Source of the DNA: Lachnospiraceae bacterium 3-1
Lineage (GTDB): Bacteria; Bacillota; Clostridia; Lachnospirales; Lachnospiraceae
Assembly (NCBI GenBank): GCA_000403255.2
Contig: KE159592.1
Span: forward strand, 442,935 to 506,934
Length of the DNA stretch: 64,000 nucleotides
Direction: 5' to 3'
The translations under genes and the position numbers were made by a program. Below, piece after piece: positions 27,413 to 35,203 of this stretch; positions within the stretch are counted from its first letter, which is position 1, and each line of letters begins with the position of its first letter. The notes beneath the pieces were generated by a model that saw nothing but the letters and a program-made list of their open reading frames with translations, did not search any database and was not told where the DNA came from.

Positions 27413-27559
27413 TTATATAGCACCGCCTTTCATCACCACGATACCACGCATGAATCCATGTTCAAAGGCTTTATGTTCCGAGTTGATACAGCCCTCGTGT
27501 ATTGCGCTCTCAATATCCATATATTCCTTTTTGGTGAGTTTTAGCTTAATGAAGTCCAT
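27413..27559 (-). CDS. Small protein of unknown function (48 residues)
   Basis: MDFIKLKLTKKEYMDIESAI, then a segment with HEGCINSE and KAFEHGFMRGIVVMKGGAI to a TAA at 27413. Composition is protein-like (amphipathic helices, two Cys-free thirds). It faces the XRE regulator divergently across a 22-bp-arm palindrome and has its own terminator, which supports a real gene. I recall similar small proteins from Clostridia mobile elements but cannot name a family. Confidence 0.62.
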   Translation of the reverse strand: MDFIKLKLTKKEYMDIESAIHEGCINSEHKAFEHGFMRGIVVMKGGAI

Positions 27560-27561
27560 TG

Positions 27562-27649
27562 CTTTTACAAGTGTACATTATGCACTATTATTTGCGCATA
27601 ATGTACACTTGTAAAAGTGCATATTCTATGCTATAATGAGTACAGTGGA
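27562..27649. promoter_or_regulatory. Divergent promoter region with a 22-bp-arm perfect palindrome
   Basis: Arms 27562-27583 and 27596-27617 are exact reverse complements (containing ACAAGTGTACATTATG and its complement) with a 12-base spacer. The right arm supplies the -35 TTGTAA of a plus-strand promoter with a 17-base spacer and TATAAT just before the XRE gene. The left side gives a minus-strand promoter (TTTACA, 17 bases, AATAAT) for the 48-residue gene. Probable operator for the XRE regulator. Confidence 0.72.
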
Positions 27650-27701
27650 AAAGGAGTTTGCATATTACCGATTCCATTAGAAAATAGAAAGGGGTATGAG
27701 A

Positions 27702-27917
27702 ATGGCTATAAGCTATGACAAATTGTTTAAGCTGCTGGAAGAAAAAGGAATCTCAACCTATTATCTTCGGCAAAACAAAATAATGGGACAGCAGACATAT
27801 TACAATTTGAAAAATGGTAAAGGGAATCTTGGAACGGAAACTTTAGAAAAGCTGTGCAAGCTGCTGGACTGCCAGCCAGGTGACTTAATGGAATATATAC
27901 CCGATAAAGAAGAATAG
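27702..27917 (+). CDS. XRE/Cro-family transcriptional regulator
   Basis: 71 residues. A single HTH domain: YDKLFKLLEEKGIS, MGQQTYYNLKNGKG (recognition helix region), TLEKLCKLLDCQPGDLMEYI. The start at 27702 has AAAGGGG 7 bases upstream; an ATG 6 bases earlier is too close. Probably binds the palindrome at 27562-27617 and controls itself, the divergent small gene and perhaps the downstream toxin-antitoxin pair. Confidence 0.88.
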   Translation: MAISYDKLFKLLEEKGISTYYLRQNKIMGQQTYYNLKNGKGNLGTETLEKLCKLLDCQPGDLMEYIPDKEE

Positions 27918-27962
27918 CCGATATATTGTAGCTTATACCATCTGTGAAAGGAAGTGTTTTTT

Positions 27963-28172
27963 ATGAGTTATAAGGAAATGGCAAAAAGCCTTATCGACCA
28001 GATACCGGATAGCAAAATGTATTATATTATCGCTTATCTGCAAGGGGCAGCAGTACCGGAGGAAATGCCAAACGCGGATACAATCGCCTCTATTGAGGAA
28101 TTGGAAAACGGCGGCGGAACTCTCTTTACCGGCAGTACAGAGGCTTTATTTGCTGAATTGATGAAGGAATAG
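27963..28172 (+). CDS. Antitoxin partner of YafQ (RelB/DinJ-like position)
   Basis: 69 residues from the ATG at 27963 (AAAGGAAG 8 bases upstream). N-terminal YKEMAKSLIDQIPDSKMYYIIAYLQGA, acidic C-terminal tail (FTGSTEALFAELMKE). The stop is 3 bases before the toxin start, typical of a type II antitoxin. The N-terminus does not look like the classical DinJ ribbon-helix-helix, so DNA binding is uncertain; the helical SLIDQIP-YYIIAYLQ stretch may instead bind the toxin. Confidence 0.8.
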   Translation: MSYKEMAKSLIDQIPDSKMYYIIAYLQGAAVPEEMPNADTIASIEELENGGGTLFTGSTEALFAELMKE

Positions 28173-28175
28173 CCC

Positions 28176-28448
28176 ATGCTTGATGTTAGATACTCCACAA
28201 GATTCAAGAAAGATTTTAAGACGTGCGTGAAACGCGGGTATAAAATCCCACTGCTCCAACAGGCTATTGATACATTGCGTATTCCCGCCCCACTCCCAGA
28301 AAAAAATAAAGACCATAATTTGACCGGGAATTATTCAGGATATAGGGAATGTCATATCGCCCCGGACTGGCTGCTCATTTATAGGCAAGTCGGAAATGAA
28401 TTGAGATTAGACCGAACCGGCACACACGCCGATCTGTTCGGAATGTAA
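28176..28448 (+). CDS. yafQ: YafQ-family mRNA interferase toxin
   Basis: 90 residues. Active-site pattern is conserved: His47 (KDH), His60 (ECH), Asp64-Trp65 (APDWLLIY), Arg80 and His84 (DRTGTHADLFG). YafQ cleaves ribosome-bound mRNA in the A site. The ribosome site (AAGGAA) lies inside the antitoxin end. Intact by sequence. Confidence 0.93.
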   Translation: MLDVRYSTRFKKDFKTCVKRGYKIPLLQQAIDTLRIPAPLPEKNKDHNLTGNYSGYRECHIAPDWLLIYRQVGNELRLDRTGTHADLFGM

Positions 28449-28457
28449 GCCCCACAG

Positions 28458-28578
28458 GGCGCAAGACACTTTTGATAGGCTCCGGCTGTCAGAAGTGCTT
28501 TTGCATACTTTTGGAAAAGTAACAAAACGCCAAATATTCTCGCGAGCGCGGCTGTCTGGCCCATTGCTCGCGAGAATA
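28458..28578. repeat. Hairpin cluster with dispersed element copy C
   Basis: Three structures in a row: an imperfect hairpin (28458-28505, GCAAGACACTT with AAGTGCTTTTGC), the perfect TACTTTT gg AAAAGTA (about 28506-28521), and copy C, whose arms 28535-28547 and 28566-28578 are perfect 13-mers (ATTCTCGCGAGC core) around gcggctgtctggcccatt. It lies just after the toxin gene and may end its transcript, although no T-run follows. Confidence 0.75.
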
Positions 28579-28983
28579 AATATCAAAGAACAACCGTCTT
28601 CATACTTTCCCAATATCTACATATAATATCTACGTAAAATACGTGTATTTTTTTGTGTTTTCAAAAGTTATTGAATCATATCAGTAGCTTAGATAATCAT
28701 GCTTCGAAAACGGCATAAAATAGCAAAGAAAATCATCCAAATACCTCTGCCAGATAGGTTTAAAGCAATGTCATAACTCAATTTGTGTTAAGTTTTCAAA
28801 AGTAAACAAACTCATATATTAATTAATGTGGCTTTTGACACCCTACATTTATTAGATAAAATCTCTGATAGATGTTTATCGCGCTTATATATCACACTAT
28901 CTACATCCTTTCATTGAACTATTGATCTTGATTACTTTTCCCATATCTTCTCCTTTGAATTTTTCAAGTATCATTTTACACGA
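28579..28983. other. AT-rich intergenic region, no gene seen
   Basis: About 400 bases, with stops in all frames and no ribosome site with a credible start. A short frame reading KKIIQIPLPDRFKAMS near 28720-28775 could be the remnant of a transposase end, but it is too short to support. Confidence 0.5.
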
Positions 28984-29283
28984 TCACTCAAAAATTCTCG
29001 TAATATCCTGATATCGGTTGACTACACGATAAATCTCTACATACTCGTTCCTAACCTTGTAAATAATCACATACTCTTCCCATATCGCATATTTATAGTC
29101 TGTGCGAAAGCTGACTCGTTTGGGGAGATCTGAACCCATTCCCGGAAACATCTGGAGATTTTCAAATTTAACATAAATTTCATTTATGGTCTTTGCAGCA
29201 TATTCTTCATTATCTTCAGCAATATAATCCCGGATATTTTTCAGATCCTATGCAACAATCGAGTTAATCCACAGTTTTAACAT
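28984..29283 (-). pseudogene. RelE/ParE-family toxin with premature amber stop
   Basis: ATG at 29283 (GGAGG 6 bases upstream), MLKLWINSIVA, then TAG at 29248-29250, then an uninterrupted continuation DLKNIRDYIAEDNEEYAAKT ... IIYKVRNEYVEIYRVVNRYQDI to TGA at 28984. Total 99 sense codons plus the internal stop. The family usually has a residue such as Gln or Lys before DL, so a single CAG-to-TAG or AAG-to-TAG change explains it. The antitoxin next door is intact. Either the toxin is inactivated or the strain reads through amber, which is less likely. Confidence 0.85.
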
Positions 29284-29284
29284 C

Positions 29285-29533
29285 TTATTCCTCCACAAGT
29301 GCTTTCAGTTCATCCAGATCCAGCCAGCCTTCTCCGTCTTTCACTGCTTCTTCAGCTTCCTGCAGCTTCATCAAAAGCTTTTTCTCTTCACGATCGCGCT
29401 CGAAATCTTCAATATCCATAACTACAAATCGTCCCCTGCCATTCTTAGTAAGATATACAGGCTCTCCTTTGCGACAGTTCTTCAGGACTTCATTATAATT
29501 TCTCAAATCAGATACTGGTAAAATATTTGCCAT
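29285..29533 (-). CDS. Phd/YefM-family antitoxin
   Basis: 82 residues. MANILPVSDLRNYNEVLKNC and GEPVYLTKNGRGRFVVMDIEDF are the Phd/YefM DNA-binding fold; the Glu-rich C-terminal helix (LMKLQEAEEAVKDGEGWLDL) would neutralise the toxin. Its stop is one base from the toxin ATG. Promoter at 29581-29608. Confidence 0.93.
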   Translation of the reverse strand: MANILPVSDLRNYNEVLKNCRKGEPVYLTKNGRGRFVVMDIEDFERDREEKKLLMKLQEAEEAVKDGEGWLDLDELKALVEE

Positions 29534-29580
29534 ATTCTTTCAGCTCCTTCCTTTGATTTAGAATTGTTTCTGCTATTTCT

Positions 29581-29630
29581 ATTATATACAAAAAGCTGTA
29601 AAATTCAACGTAGATTTTTACAGCTTTTTT
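29581..29630. promoter_or_regulatory. Toxin-antitoxin promoter overlapped by a hairpin
   Basis: Minus strand TTGAAT (29603-29608), 16 bases, TATAAT (29581-29586). A hairpin AAAAAGCTGTAAAA (29590-29603) / TTTTTACAGCTTTTTT (29615-29630) covers the -35 and spacer. It could be an operator of the antitoxin or a bidirectional terminator isolating the locus from rnf. The stretch 29631-29757 shows no gene. Confidence 0.6.
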
Positions 29631-29757
29631 ATTCTACAAACTGGAAGGTATCAATCACCTTTTTTACTATGATTTTTTTGTATGTATCAGCTATAAGCCC
29701 ACAATTACACAAGATGTCTGATACCTCCAAATTGAGAGAAATATTTTTGGTAATGCA

Positions 29758-29809
29758 CAAAAATAACCGTTCTCCTCTGTGCCTGGTAAGACACAGAAGA
29801 AAAACGGTT
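29758..29809 (-). terminator. rnf operon terminator
   Basis: Hairpin 29765-29809 with AACCGTT ... AACGGTT outer arms and a CTGTG/CACAG inner arm, followed on the minus strand by ATTTTTGTG. Located 45 bases after rnfB. Confidence 0.85.
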
Positions 29810-29853
29810 TTCTTGTTTCCATTCTTATATATTCACAAAATCAAAAATCTACA

Positions 29854-30654
29854 TCATCCTGCCTTACTGATAATCTTCTTCGGGCATTTCTCAGCACAGG
29901 TTCCACATCCTGTACATTTCTCATAGTCAATATGAGCAATGTTATCTGTTACGGTAACTGCCCCTTCTGGACAATTCTTCTCACAAAGCTTACATCCAAT
30001 ACATCCTACGGAGCAGGCTGCCATCACATCCTTGCCCTTATCCTTAGAACTGCACTGCACCTTATTCTTTGCATCGTAGGGCACCAGTTCAATCAGGTTC
30101 TTCGGACAGGCTGCCACGCATTTTCCGCAGGCTTTGCAGGCGTCTTTGTCCACCAGTGCAATGCCATTGACAATATGTACTGCATCAAAAGGACATGCCT
30201 TCACACAGCTTCCATATCCAAGACAACCATAATTACAGGATTTTGGCCCGCCGCCAGGAATAAACGCCATAGCTGCACAATCCTCCACGCCAGTGTATTC
30301 ATAATCCTGTTTTGCTTTCTCACAGTCTCCAGCGCATTTTACAAAAGCCGTCATCTTCACGCCGCCTTCTGCAGAAACACCCATAATTTCACCAATCTGA
30401 GCTGCCACTGGGTCGCCGCCTACTGGACACTGTCCTACTGGAGCTTCACCTTTTGCAATGGCTGCTGCAAGACCGGAGCATCCTGCATATCCACAGCCGC
30501 CACAGTTATTTCCCGGAAGAACGCCCAGGATTGCTTCTTCTCTTTCATCTACTTCTACTTTGAATTTTTCCCCAAAGATTCCAAGGAAAAAGCCAAGGAA
30601 AATACCAGTTCCACCCACTACCAGGGCGGCAATGATAATTGCTGTTACATTCAT
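29854..30654 (-). CDS. rnfB: Rnf complex subunit B (ferredoxin-type)
   Basis: 266 residues. N-terminal membrane helix, then a 4Fe-4S motif NNCGGCGYAGCSGLAAAI...GQCPVGG and four further clusters' worth of cysteines (CLGYGSCVKACPFDA, CKACGKCVAACPKN, CIGCKLCEKNCPEG, CTGCGTCAEKCPKK). Accepts electrons from reduced ferredoxin at the cytoplasmic face. Last gene of the operon. Confidence 0.97.
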   Translation of the reverse strand: MNVTAIIIAALVVGGTGIFLGFFLGIFGEKFKVEVDEREEAILGVLPGNNCGGCGYAGCSGLAAAIAKGEAPVGQCPVGGDPVAAQIGEIMGVSAEGGVKMTAFVKCAGDCEKAKQDYEYTGVEDCAAMAFIPGGGPKSCNYGCLGYGSCVKACPFDAVHIVNGIALVDKDACKACGKCVAACPKNLIELVPYDAKNKVQCSSKDKGKDVMAACSVGCIGCKLCEKNCPEGAVTVTDNIAHIDYEKCTGCGTCAEKCPKKIISKAG

Positions 30655-30665
30655 TTTATTCCCTC

Positions 30666-31241
30666 CTAAATCATTCCTGAGAATCCCATAAAGGCAATTG
30701 ACATTAAGCTGGCTGTAATTAGCACAATGGCTGTTCCCTGAAAACGCTTGGGAATATCATTATATTCAATTTTCTCACGAATGCCTGCCATAATTACAAT
30801 CGCAATAAAGAATCCAACAGAGGTTGCAAGACCGTTTACCACACCCTGCAGCAAATCATAGCCTTTGCTTACATTGTTCAGAGCAACACCCAATACAGCA
30901 CAGTTTGTAGTAATCAGCGGAAGGAACACGCCCAGGGATTCATACAATGGAGGCATATTTTTCTTCAAAAACATTTCCACGAACTGCACCAATGAGGCAA
31001 TGACAAGGATAAATACAATGGTCTGCAAATATTCCACATGGCAGGGACCCAAAATAAACTTATAAATCAGACCAGTAACAAAGGAAGCCAGGGTAATAAC
31101 GAAAATAACCGCGCCACCCATTCCGGCTGCTGTTTCTGTCTTTTTGGATACTCCAAGAAACGGGCAGATACCCAAAAACTGGCTTAATACTACGTTATTT
31201 ACAATGGCAGAGCCGATTGCTATAATCAATAATTCTTTCAT
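30666..31241 (-). CDS. rnfA: Rnf complex subunit A
   Basis: 191 residues, six membrane helices. NNVVLSQFLGICPFLGVSKK and TTNCAVLGVALNNV contain the conserved membrane Cys residues that hold a 2Fe-2S cluster with RnfE. Part of the ion channel core. Confidence 0.97.
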   Translation of the reverse strand: MKELLIIAIGSAIVNNVVLSQFLGICPFLGVSKKTETAAGMGGAVIFVITLASFVTGLIYKFILGPCHVEYLQTIVFILVIASLVQFVEMFLKKNMPPLYESLGVFLPLITTNCAVLGVALNNVSKGYDLLQGVVNGLATSVGFFIAIVIMAGIREKIEYNDIPKRFQGTAIVLITASLMSIAFMGFSGMI

Positions 31242-31253
31242 CTATCCTGCCTC

Positions 31254-31931
31254 CTATTCTTCTGACTTTTTCTGTGATTCCGGCAATTTTCCGGTACACA
31301 TTGCTGACTGAGAACAGCTTGCACAGTCTCCAGTGAGACATCCAGAAGGAGCTGCAAGGGGTTTGCCCTTCTTTTCCATTTTTTCCCGAACAACATTCAT
31401 GCCTGCAACCAGAAACGCAAGTACAAGGAATGCACCTGGCGCCATAATGAACACAGTAATTCCAAGATTAGCTCCTAAAATCTGGCGGATTAATCCAATA
31501 AAGGTAAGACCAATGGTAAATCCAAGACCCATGCCAAGTCCATCAAAAATAGAAGGTGTAATTGGATTCTTGGAAGCGTAGCTTTCGGCTCTTCCTAAGA
31601 TAATACAGTTTACCACGATCAAAGGAATATACACACCCAAAGATGCAGAAAGGGCTGGTGTATACGCCTGCATAATAAACTGCACGATGGTAACAAGGGA
31701 GGCTACCACTACAATATAAGCCGGCATACGCACGCCGTTTGGAATCACTTTACGAAACATAGAAATCAACAGGTTGGACATTACCAGTACCACTGTGGTG
31801 GAAAGGCCCATGCCGATTCCATTGACTGCGGAAGATGTCACCGCCAAGGTAGGACACATTCCAAGCATCAGCACAAAGGTAGGATTTTCTTTAATAATAC
31901 CGTTATATAAACGTTCTACATATTTATTCAT
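31254..31931 (-). CDS. rnfE: Rnf complex subunit E with Cys-rich tail
   Basis: 225 residues. Six membrane helices; LGMCPTLAVTSSAVNGIGMG and VVNCIILGRAESYASKN carry the conserved Cys residues. After the last helix there is a tail containing CLTGDCASCSQSAMC, absent from the proteobacterial family members I know. Confidence 0.95.
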   Translation of the reverse strand: MNKYVERLYNGIIKENPTFVLMLGMCPTLAVTSSAVNGIGMGLSTTVVLVMSNLLISMFRKVIPNGVRMPAYIVVVASLVTIVQFIMQAYTPALSASLGVYIPLIVVNCIILGRAESYASKNPITPSIFDGLGMGLGFTIGLTFIGLIRQILGANLGITVFIMAPGAFLVLAFLVAGMNVVREKMEKKGKPLAAPSGCLTGDCASCSQSAMCTGKLPESQKKSEE

Positions 31932-31933
31932 AC

Positions 31934-32545
31934 TTAGTTACCTCCCTGCAAAGCGCTTCTAAAGTACACCAAACATGCATTTACGCCGTTTGTGACTGCT
32001 CTGGAAGAAATGGTAGCTCCCGTGACTGCCTGAATCTCATTTTCGGCTGCCGGAGCTGTCTTTACTACAGAATAAGTCTCTTCAGACTTTCCTTCAAACT
32101 GAGAATAGAATGGCTCTTCCTGCACCAGCACACCAAGACCTGGTGTTTCGCTGATAGCCGTAATGGAATAACCATTTAACGTCCCATCCTTTTGGATACC
32201 TACAGAAAAAGAAATATCTGCCTGGCTTCCTTCATGGGAAGTTACATTGATCACATATCCAAGCACATTGCCAGATCCGTCCAATGCTTTGTTCACTGCT
32301 GTAATCTCATCCTTGGAAAATTCGCTTGCCGCAATAATCTCCGCCGCCTTTGCCAAATCAAAATTCTCATCTTCTTCAAAAGAAGCTGCATCTGCGAACA
32401 CTACTTTATATGCTTCATCCAGAGCAGCTTTTTCTGCTGCTGCAATAGGCTCTTTGGTAATATCATAAACCACGCCCAGCAGAAATCCCAGCACTAAGGT
32501 AAAAGCGGTTAAAACCAACGCATCATGCACAATCTTTTTATTCAT
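31934..32545 (-). CDS. rnfG: Rnf complex subunit G (FMN-binding)
   Basis: 203 residues. One N-terminal membrane helix; extracytoplasmic FMN-binding domain with AVTGATISSRAVTNGVN, whose Thr carries covalent FMN. Electron relay between RnfB and RnfC/D. Confidence 0.96.
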   Translation of the reverse strand: MNKKIVHDALVLTAFTLVLGFLLGVVYDITKEPIAAAEKAALDEAYKVVFADAASFEEDENFDLAKAAEIIAASEFSKDEITAVNKALDGSGNVLGYVINVTSHEGSQADISFSVGIQKDGTLNGYSITAISETPGLGVLVQEEPFYSQFEGKSEETYSVVKTAPAAENEIQAVTGATISSRAVTNGVNACLVYFRSALQGGN

Positions 32546-32546
32546 G

Positions 32547-33479
32547 CTATTTTACCTCCTTTTTCTGGCCAAATGCCCTTGGAATGGTAAATTTCTCAAT
32601 AATTGGAACCAGAAGATTACCTAAGATAATTGCAAAAGAAACCCCTTCTGCATTGGCTCCGAACAGACGGAACAATCCTGTTAGAATTCCTAAAACAATC
32701 CCAAATACAACTTTTCCCATAGGGGTAATGGGAGAAGTTACATAATCTGTTGCCATGAAAAATGCTCCCAACATCAATCCACCACCACACAGATGAGCGG
32801 TAAGATAAGTCATATCAAAACCATGTCCGCCGAACAACAGCACAAATACACCGAAGGAAACAATGTAGCTTGCTGGAATGGTCAAATCGATGACCCCCAT
32901 CAGAATCAGGAAAATTGCTCCAATTAAAATCGCAATTACACTGGTCTCACCAATGGTTCCTGCTGTGGTTCCCAGAAGCATCTTCATGGTATCCACACTC
33001 TCCCCATTCTTTAAAAGCGCCAAGGGAGTAGCTCCTGTTACACCATCATAGGTAAAACTGGTCATTGTTCCTGCAAAAGACACAAGTAAAAAGCATCTTC
33101 CGCCCAAAGCCGGGTTCATAAAGTTCTGTCCAAGGCCACCAAAAAGCATTTTTACAATCACAATCGCAAATACGCTACCTAAAACTGCCTGCCAAATGGG
33201 TAAGGTATGAGGCAGGTTCAATGCCAGCAATAACCCAGTCACCACTGCACTGAAATCATTGATGGTACTTTTTTTCTGTATAAGCTTTTCAAAAATCCAT
33301 TCCGAAGCCACACAGGTTGCAACACATACTAAAATTAATATCAACGCCTGTAACCCAAAGTTCCAGATACCAAATAAGCTGGCGGGCAGCAATGCGATTG
33401 CCACATAAAGCATTATTTTGGCAGATGTATCTTTGGAACGAATGTGGGATGACGATGATACATTATACAGATCACTCAC
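32547..33479 (-). CDS. rnfD: Rnf complex subunit D
   Basis: 310 residues from a GTG at 33479: AGAGGTG lies 7 bases upstream and the product starts MSDLYNVSSSSHIRSKD, matching the family. An upstream in-frame ATG at 33536 gives an unsupported extension. About ten membrane helices; DGVTGATPLALL holds the covalent FMN Thr. Involved in Na+ (or H+) translocation. Confidence 0.95.
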   Translation of the reverse strand: MSDLYNVSSSSHIRSKDTSAKIMLYVAIALLPASLFGIWNFGLQALILILVCVATCVASEWIFEKLIQKKSTINDFSAVVTGLLLALNLPHTLPIWQAVLGSVFAIVIVKMLFGGLGQNFMNPALGGRCFLLVSFAGTMTSFTYDGVTGATPLALLKNGESVDTMKMLLGTTAGTIGETSVIAILIGAIFLILMGVIDLTIPASYIVSFGVFVLLFGGHGFDMTYLTAHLCGGGLMLGAFFMATDYVTSPITPMGKVVFGIVLGILTGLFRLFGANAEGVSFAIILGNLLVPIIEKFTIPRAFGQKKEVK

Positions 33480-33516
33480 AATAAGACACCTCTTTCTTCC
33501 TAATTTTATAAAGGTA

Positions 33517-33553
33517 TCACGCGTATTTCCATGCACTTTGCACTAACGCGTGA
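33517..33553. promoter_or_regulatory. Hairpin between rnfC and rnfD
   Basis: TCACGCGT (33517-33524) and ACGCGTGA (33546-33553) in the unusually long 128-base gap between rnfC and rnfD. No T-run follows; it may stabilise or process the mRNA and change the subunit ratio. Confidence 0.55.
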
Positions 33554-33607
33554 GCTCACAATCAACTTACCTTATAAATTGGTTGCAAATTATATTTTCG
33601 TAAATAG

Positions 33608-34927
33608 CTATTTCTTTCTCCGCTCTGCAAGAATCTGTTTCTTCATGGTACGGATAGACTGTGCCAGCGGGATTTTTGCCGGACAGATATAACTGCAGCT
33701 TCCGCATTCGATACATTCCATGCCGTTCCACTTTTCGAATCCTGCCATATCACCATAACCTGCCATTTTTGCAAGTCTTGTAGGAATAATCTGTTCTGGG
33801 CATGCAGATACGCAACGGCCGCAATTGATACATGCTGTCGTCTCACTTGCTGCCACATCATCCTTTGCAAGACAAAGCAGGGAAGAAGACGTTTTGGTAG
33901 TTGGAATATCCAACCCAAACATGGAAAATCCCATCATAGGCCCGCCGGAAATAATTTTCTCAGGCTGTACCTTAAATCCTCCGGCTGCTTCCAGAACTTC
34001 CCCATAACTCATACCTAAACAAATATCAAAATTCCCTGGCTCTGCCACTGCATCTCCTGTTACCGTAAAAATACGGTTCATTACAGGCTTGCCCAGCTTT
34101 ACCGCTTTATAAATCGAAATTAAGGTTTCTACATTGTCTACAATACAGCCTGCATCTGCTGGAAGCATCGTAGAATTAATTTCCCGGTGAGTAGTCGCAT
34201 AAATTAACTGACGCTCACCTCCCTGGGGGTACTTTGTTTTTAACGGGCAAACCTCCATCCGGGGCTCATCCTTTGTCAACTCCTGCATCTTCGCTATACA
34301 ATCCGGCTTATTGTCCTCAATGCCAAATAAGCCCTTGGCATGATCAAACAATTGCAGAACAATGCGCATTCCTTCCACCAGCTCTTTGGGATTCTCCAGC
34401 ATACGCCGATAATCCGCTGTCAGGTAAGGCTCACATTCCGCGCAGTTTGCGATTATGTACTCAATTTTATCTGGCTCCTTAGGAGACAACTTTACATGAG
34501 TCGGGAATCCAGCTCCACCCATTCCGACAACGCCTGCTTCTTTTACCTTTCCAATAATGTCTTCTTTGGAAAGAGCAGTCACATCTTCTACTGCAGAATA
34601 CTCTACTTCCTTCATCTCTCCATCATTTTCAATAATGATGGAATTCACCATATCCCCTACTGCCCCTCTGCGCGGCTGAATTGCCTTTACCTTACCAGAT
34701 ACGGAAGAATAAATCGGTGCAGATACAAAACCGCCAGCTTCTGCAATCTTCTGTCCCCGTAGCACGGTATCACCAACAGCTACCACTGGACTTGCTGGCG
34801 CCCCTATATGTTGAGAAACCGGAAATACCAGCTCATCCTTGGGTAATAGCTCACGTATTGGCTTATCTTTGGAAAATTCTTTTCCATCGTGCGGATGGAC
34901 ACCGCCCTTAAATGTCATAAGACCCAT
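33608..34927 (-). CDS. rnfC: Rnf complex subunit C (NADH-binding)
   Basis: 439 residues from the ATG at 34927 (MGLMTFKGGVHPHDGKEF), the family start; an ATG at 34918 is the alternative. The longer in-frame extension to 35065 is encoded by repeat copy D and should not be annotated. NADH/FMN motifs GMGGAGFPTHVKL and AECEPYLTADYR; two 4Fe-4S motifs CINCGRCVSACPEQ and CIECGSCSYICPAK. Passes electrons to NAD+ on the cytoplasmic side. Confidence 0.95.
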   Translation of the reverse strand: MGLMTFKGGVHPHDGKEFSKDKPIRELLPKDELVFPVSQHIGAPASPVVAVGDTVLRGQKIAEAGGFVSAPIYSSVSGKVKAIQPRRGAVGDMVNSIIIENDGEMKEVEYSAVEDVTALSKEDIIGKVKEAGVVGMGGAGFPTHVKLSPKEPDKIEYIIANCAECEPYLTADYRRMLENPKELVEGMRIVLQLFDHAKGLFGIEDNKPDCIAKMQELTKDEPRMEVCPLKTKYPQGGERQLIYATTHREINSTMLPADAGCIVDNVETLISIYKAVKLGKPVMNRIFTVTGDAVAEPGNFDICLGMSYGEVLEAAGGFKVQPEKIISGGPMMGFSMFGLDIPTTKTSSSLLCLAKDDVAASETTACINCGRCVSACPEQIIPTRLAKMAGYGDMAGFEKWNGMECIECGSCSYICPAKIPLAQSIRTMKKQILAERRKK

Positions 34928-34970
34928 TTTTCGTGCCCCACTTTCTTTAAAAATATTTTTAAGGAATGAA

Positions 34971-35097
34971 GTCAAATACTCCTCAGCAAGCTTAGCTTGT
35001 TCTTTCCGCCCCAAGGGGGAGGACTGGTATTTGACCCTCGCGGCATTCGCCAAATATCCGCCCAAGGGCGGCTGCCTGGCTCATTGCACGCGGGAAT
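34971..35097. repeat. Dispersed GC-rich palindromic element, copy D (full length)
   Basis: Shares with copy A gtcaaatac, cagcaagct, ttgttctttccgccccaagg, gaccctcgcggcattcg and caaatatccgc, in the same order. The first inner hairpin is CCGCC-caag-GGCGG. Here it lies inside the rnf leader, 44 bases before the rnfC start. Confidence 0.82.
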
Positions 35098-35203
35098 AAA
35101 ATATATTCATGTCATTCCTAAGTCCAGCCTTCTACATGCTTGTGCAAACTGCTGTCCATCTTAACTGAATATATTTTATGCCTTATGATAAGTCATAAGT
35201 CAA
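35096..35203 (-). promoter_or_regulatory. rnf promoter and 84-bp inverted repeat
   Basis: Minus strand TTGACT (35198-35203), 17 bases, CATAAA (35175-35180). ATAAAATATATTCA (35096-35109) and TGAATATATTTTAT (35166-35179) form perfect 14-base arms 84 bp apart, outer end to outer end. Transcription would start near 35168, giving a leader of about 240 bases that includes copy D. The stretch 35204-35340 shows a direct repeat AAATGTGCTA and no gene. Confidence 0.55.

Noticed and set aside
28720-28775. Transposase remnant
   Set aside because: Only about 16 codons look protein-like; too little to support.
34928-35065. N-terminal extension of RnfC
   Set aside because: The extra 46 codons are a translation of repeat copy D and do not match the family start.
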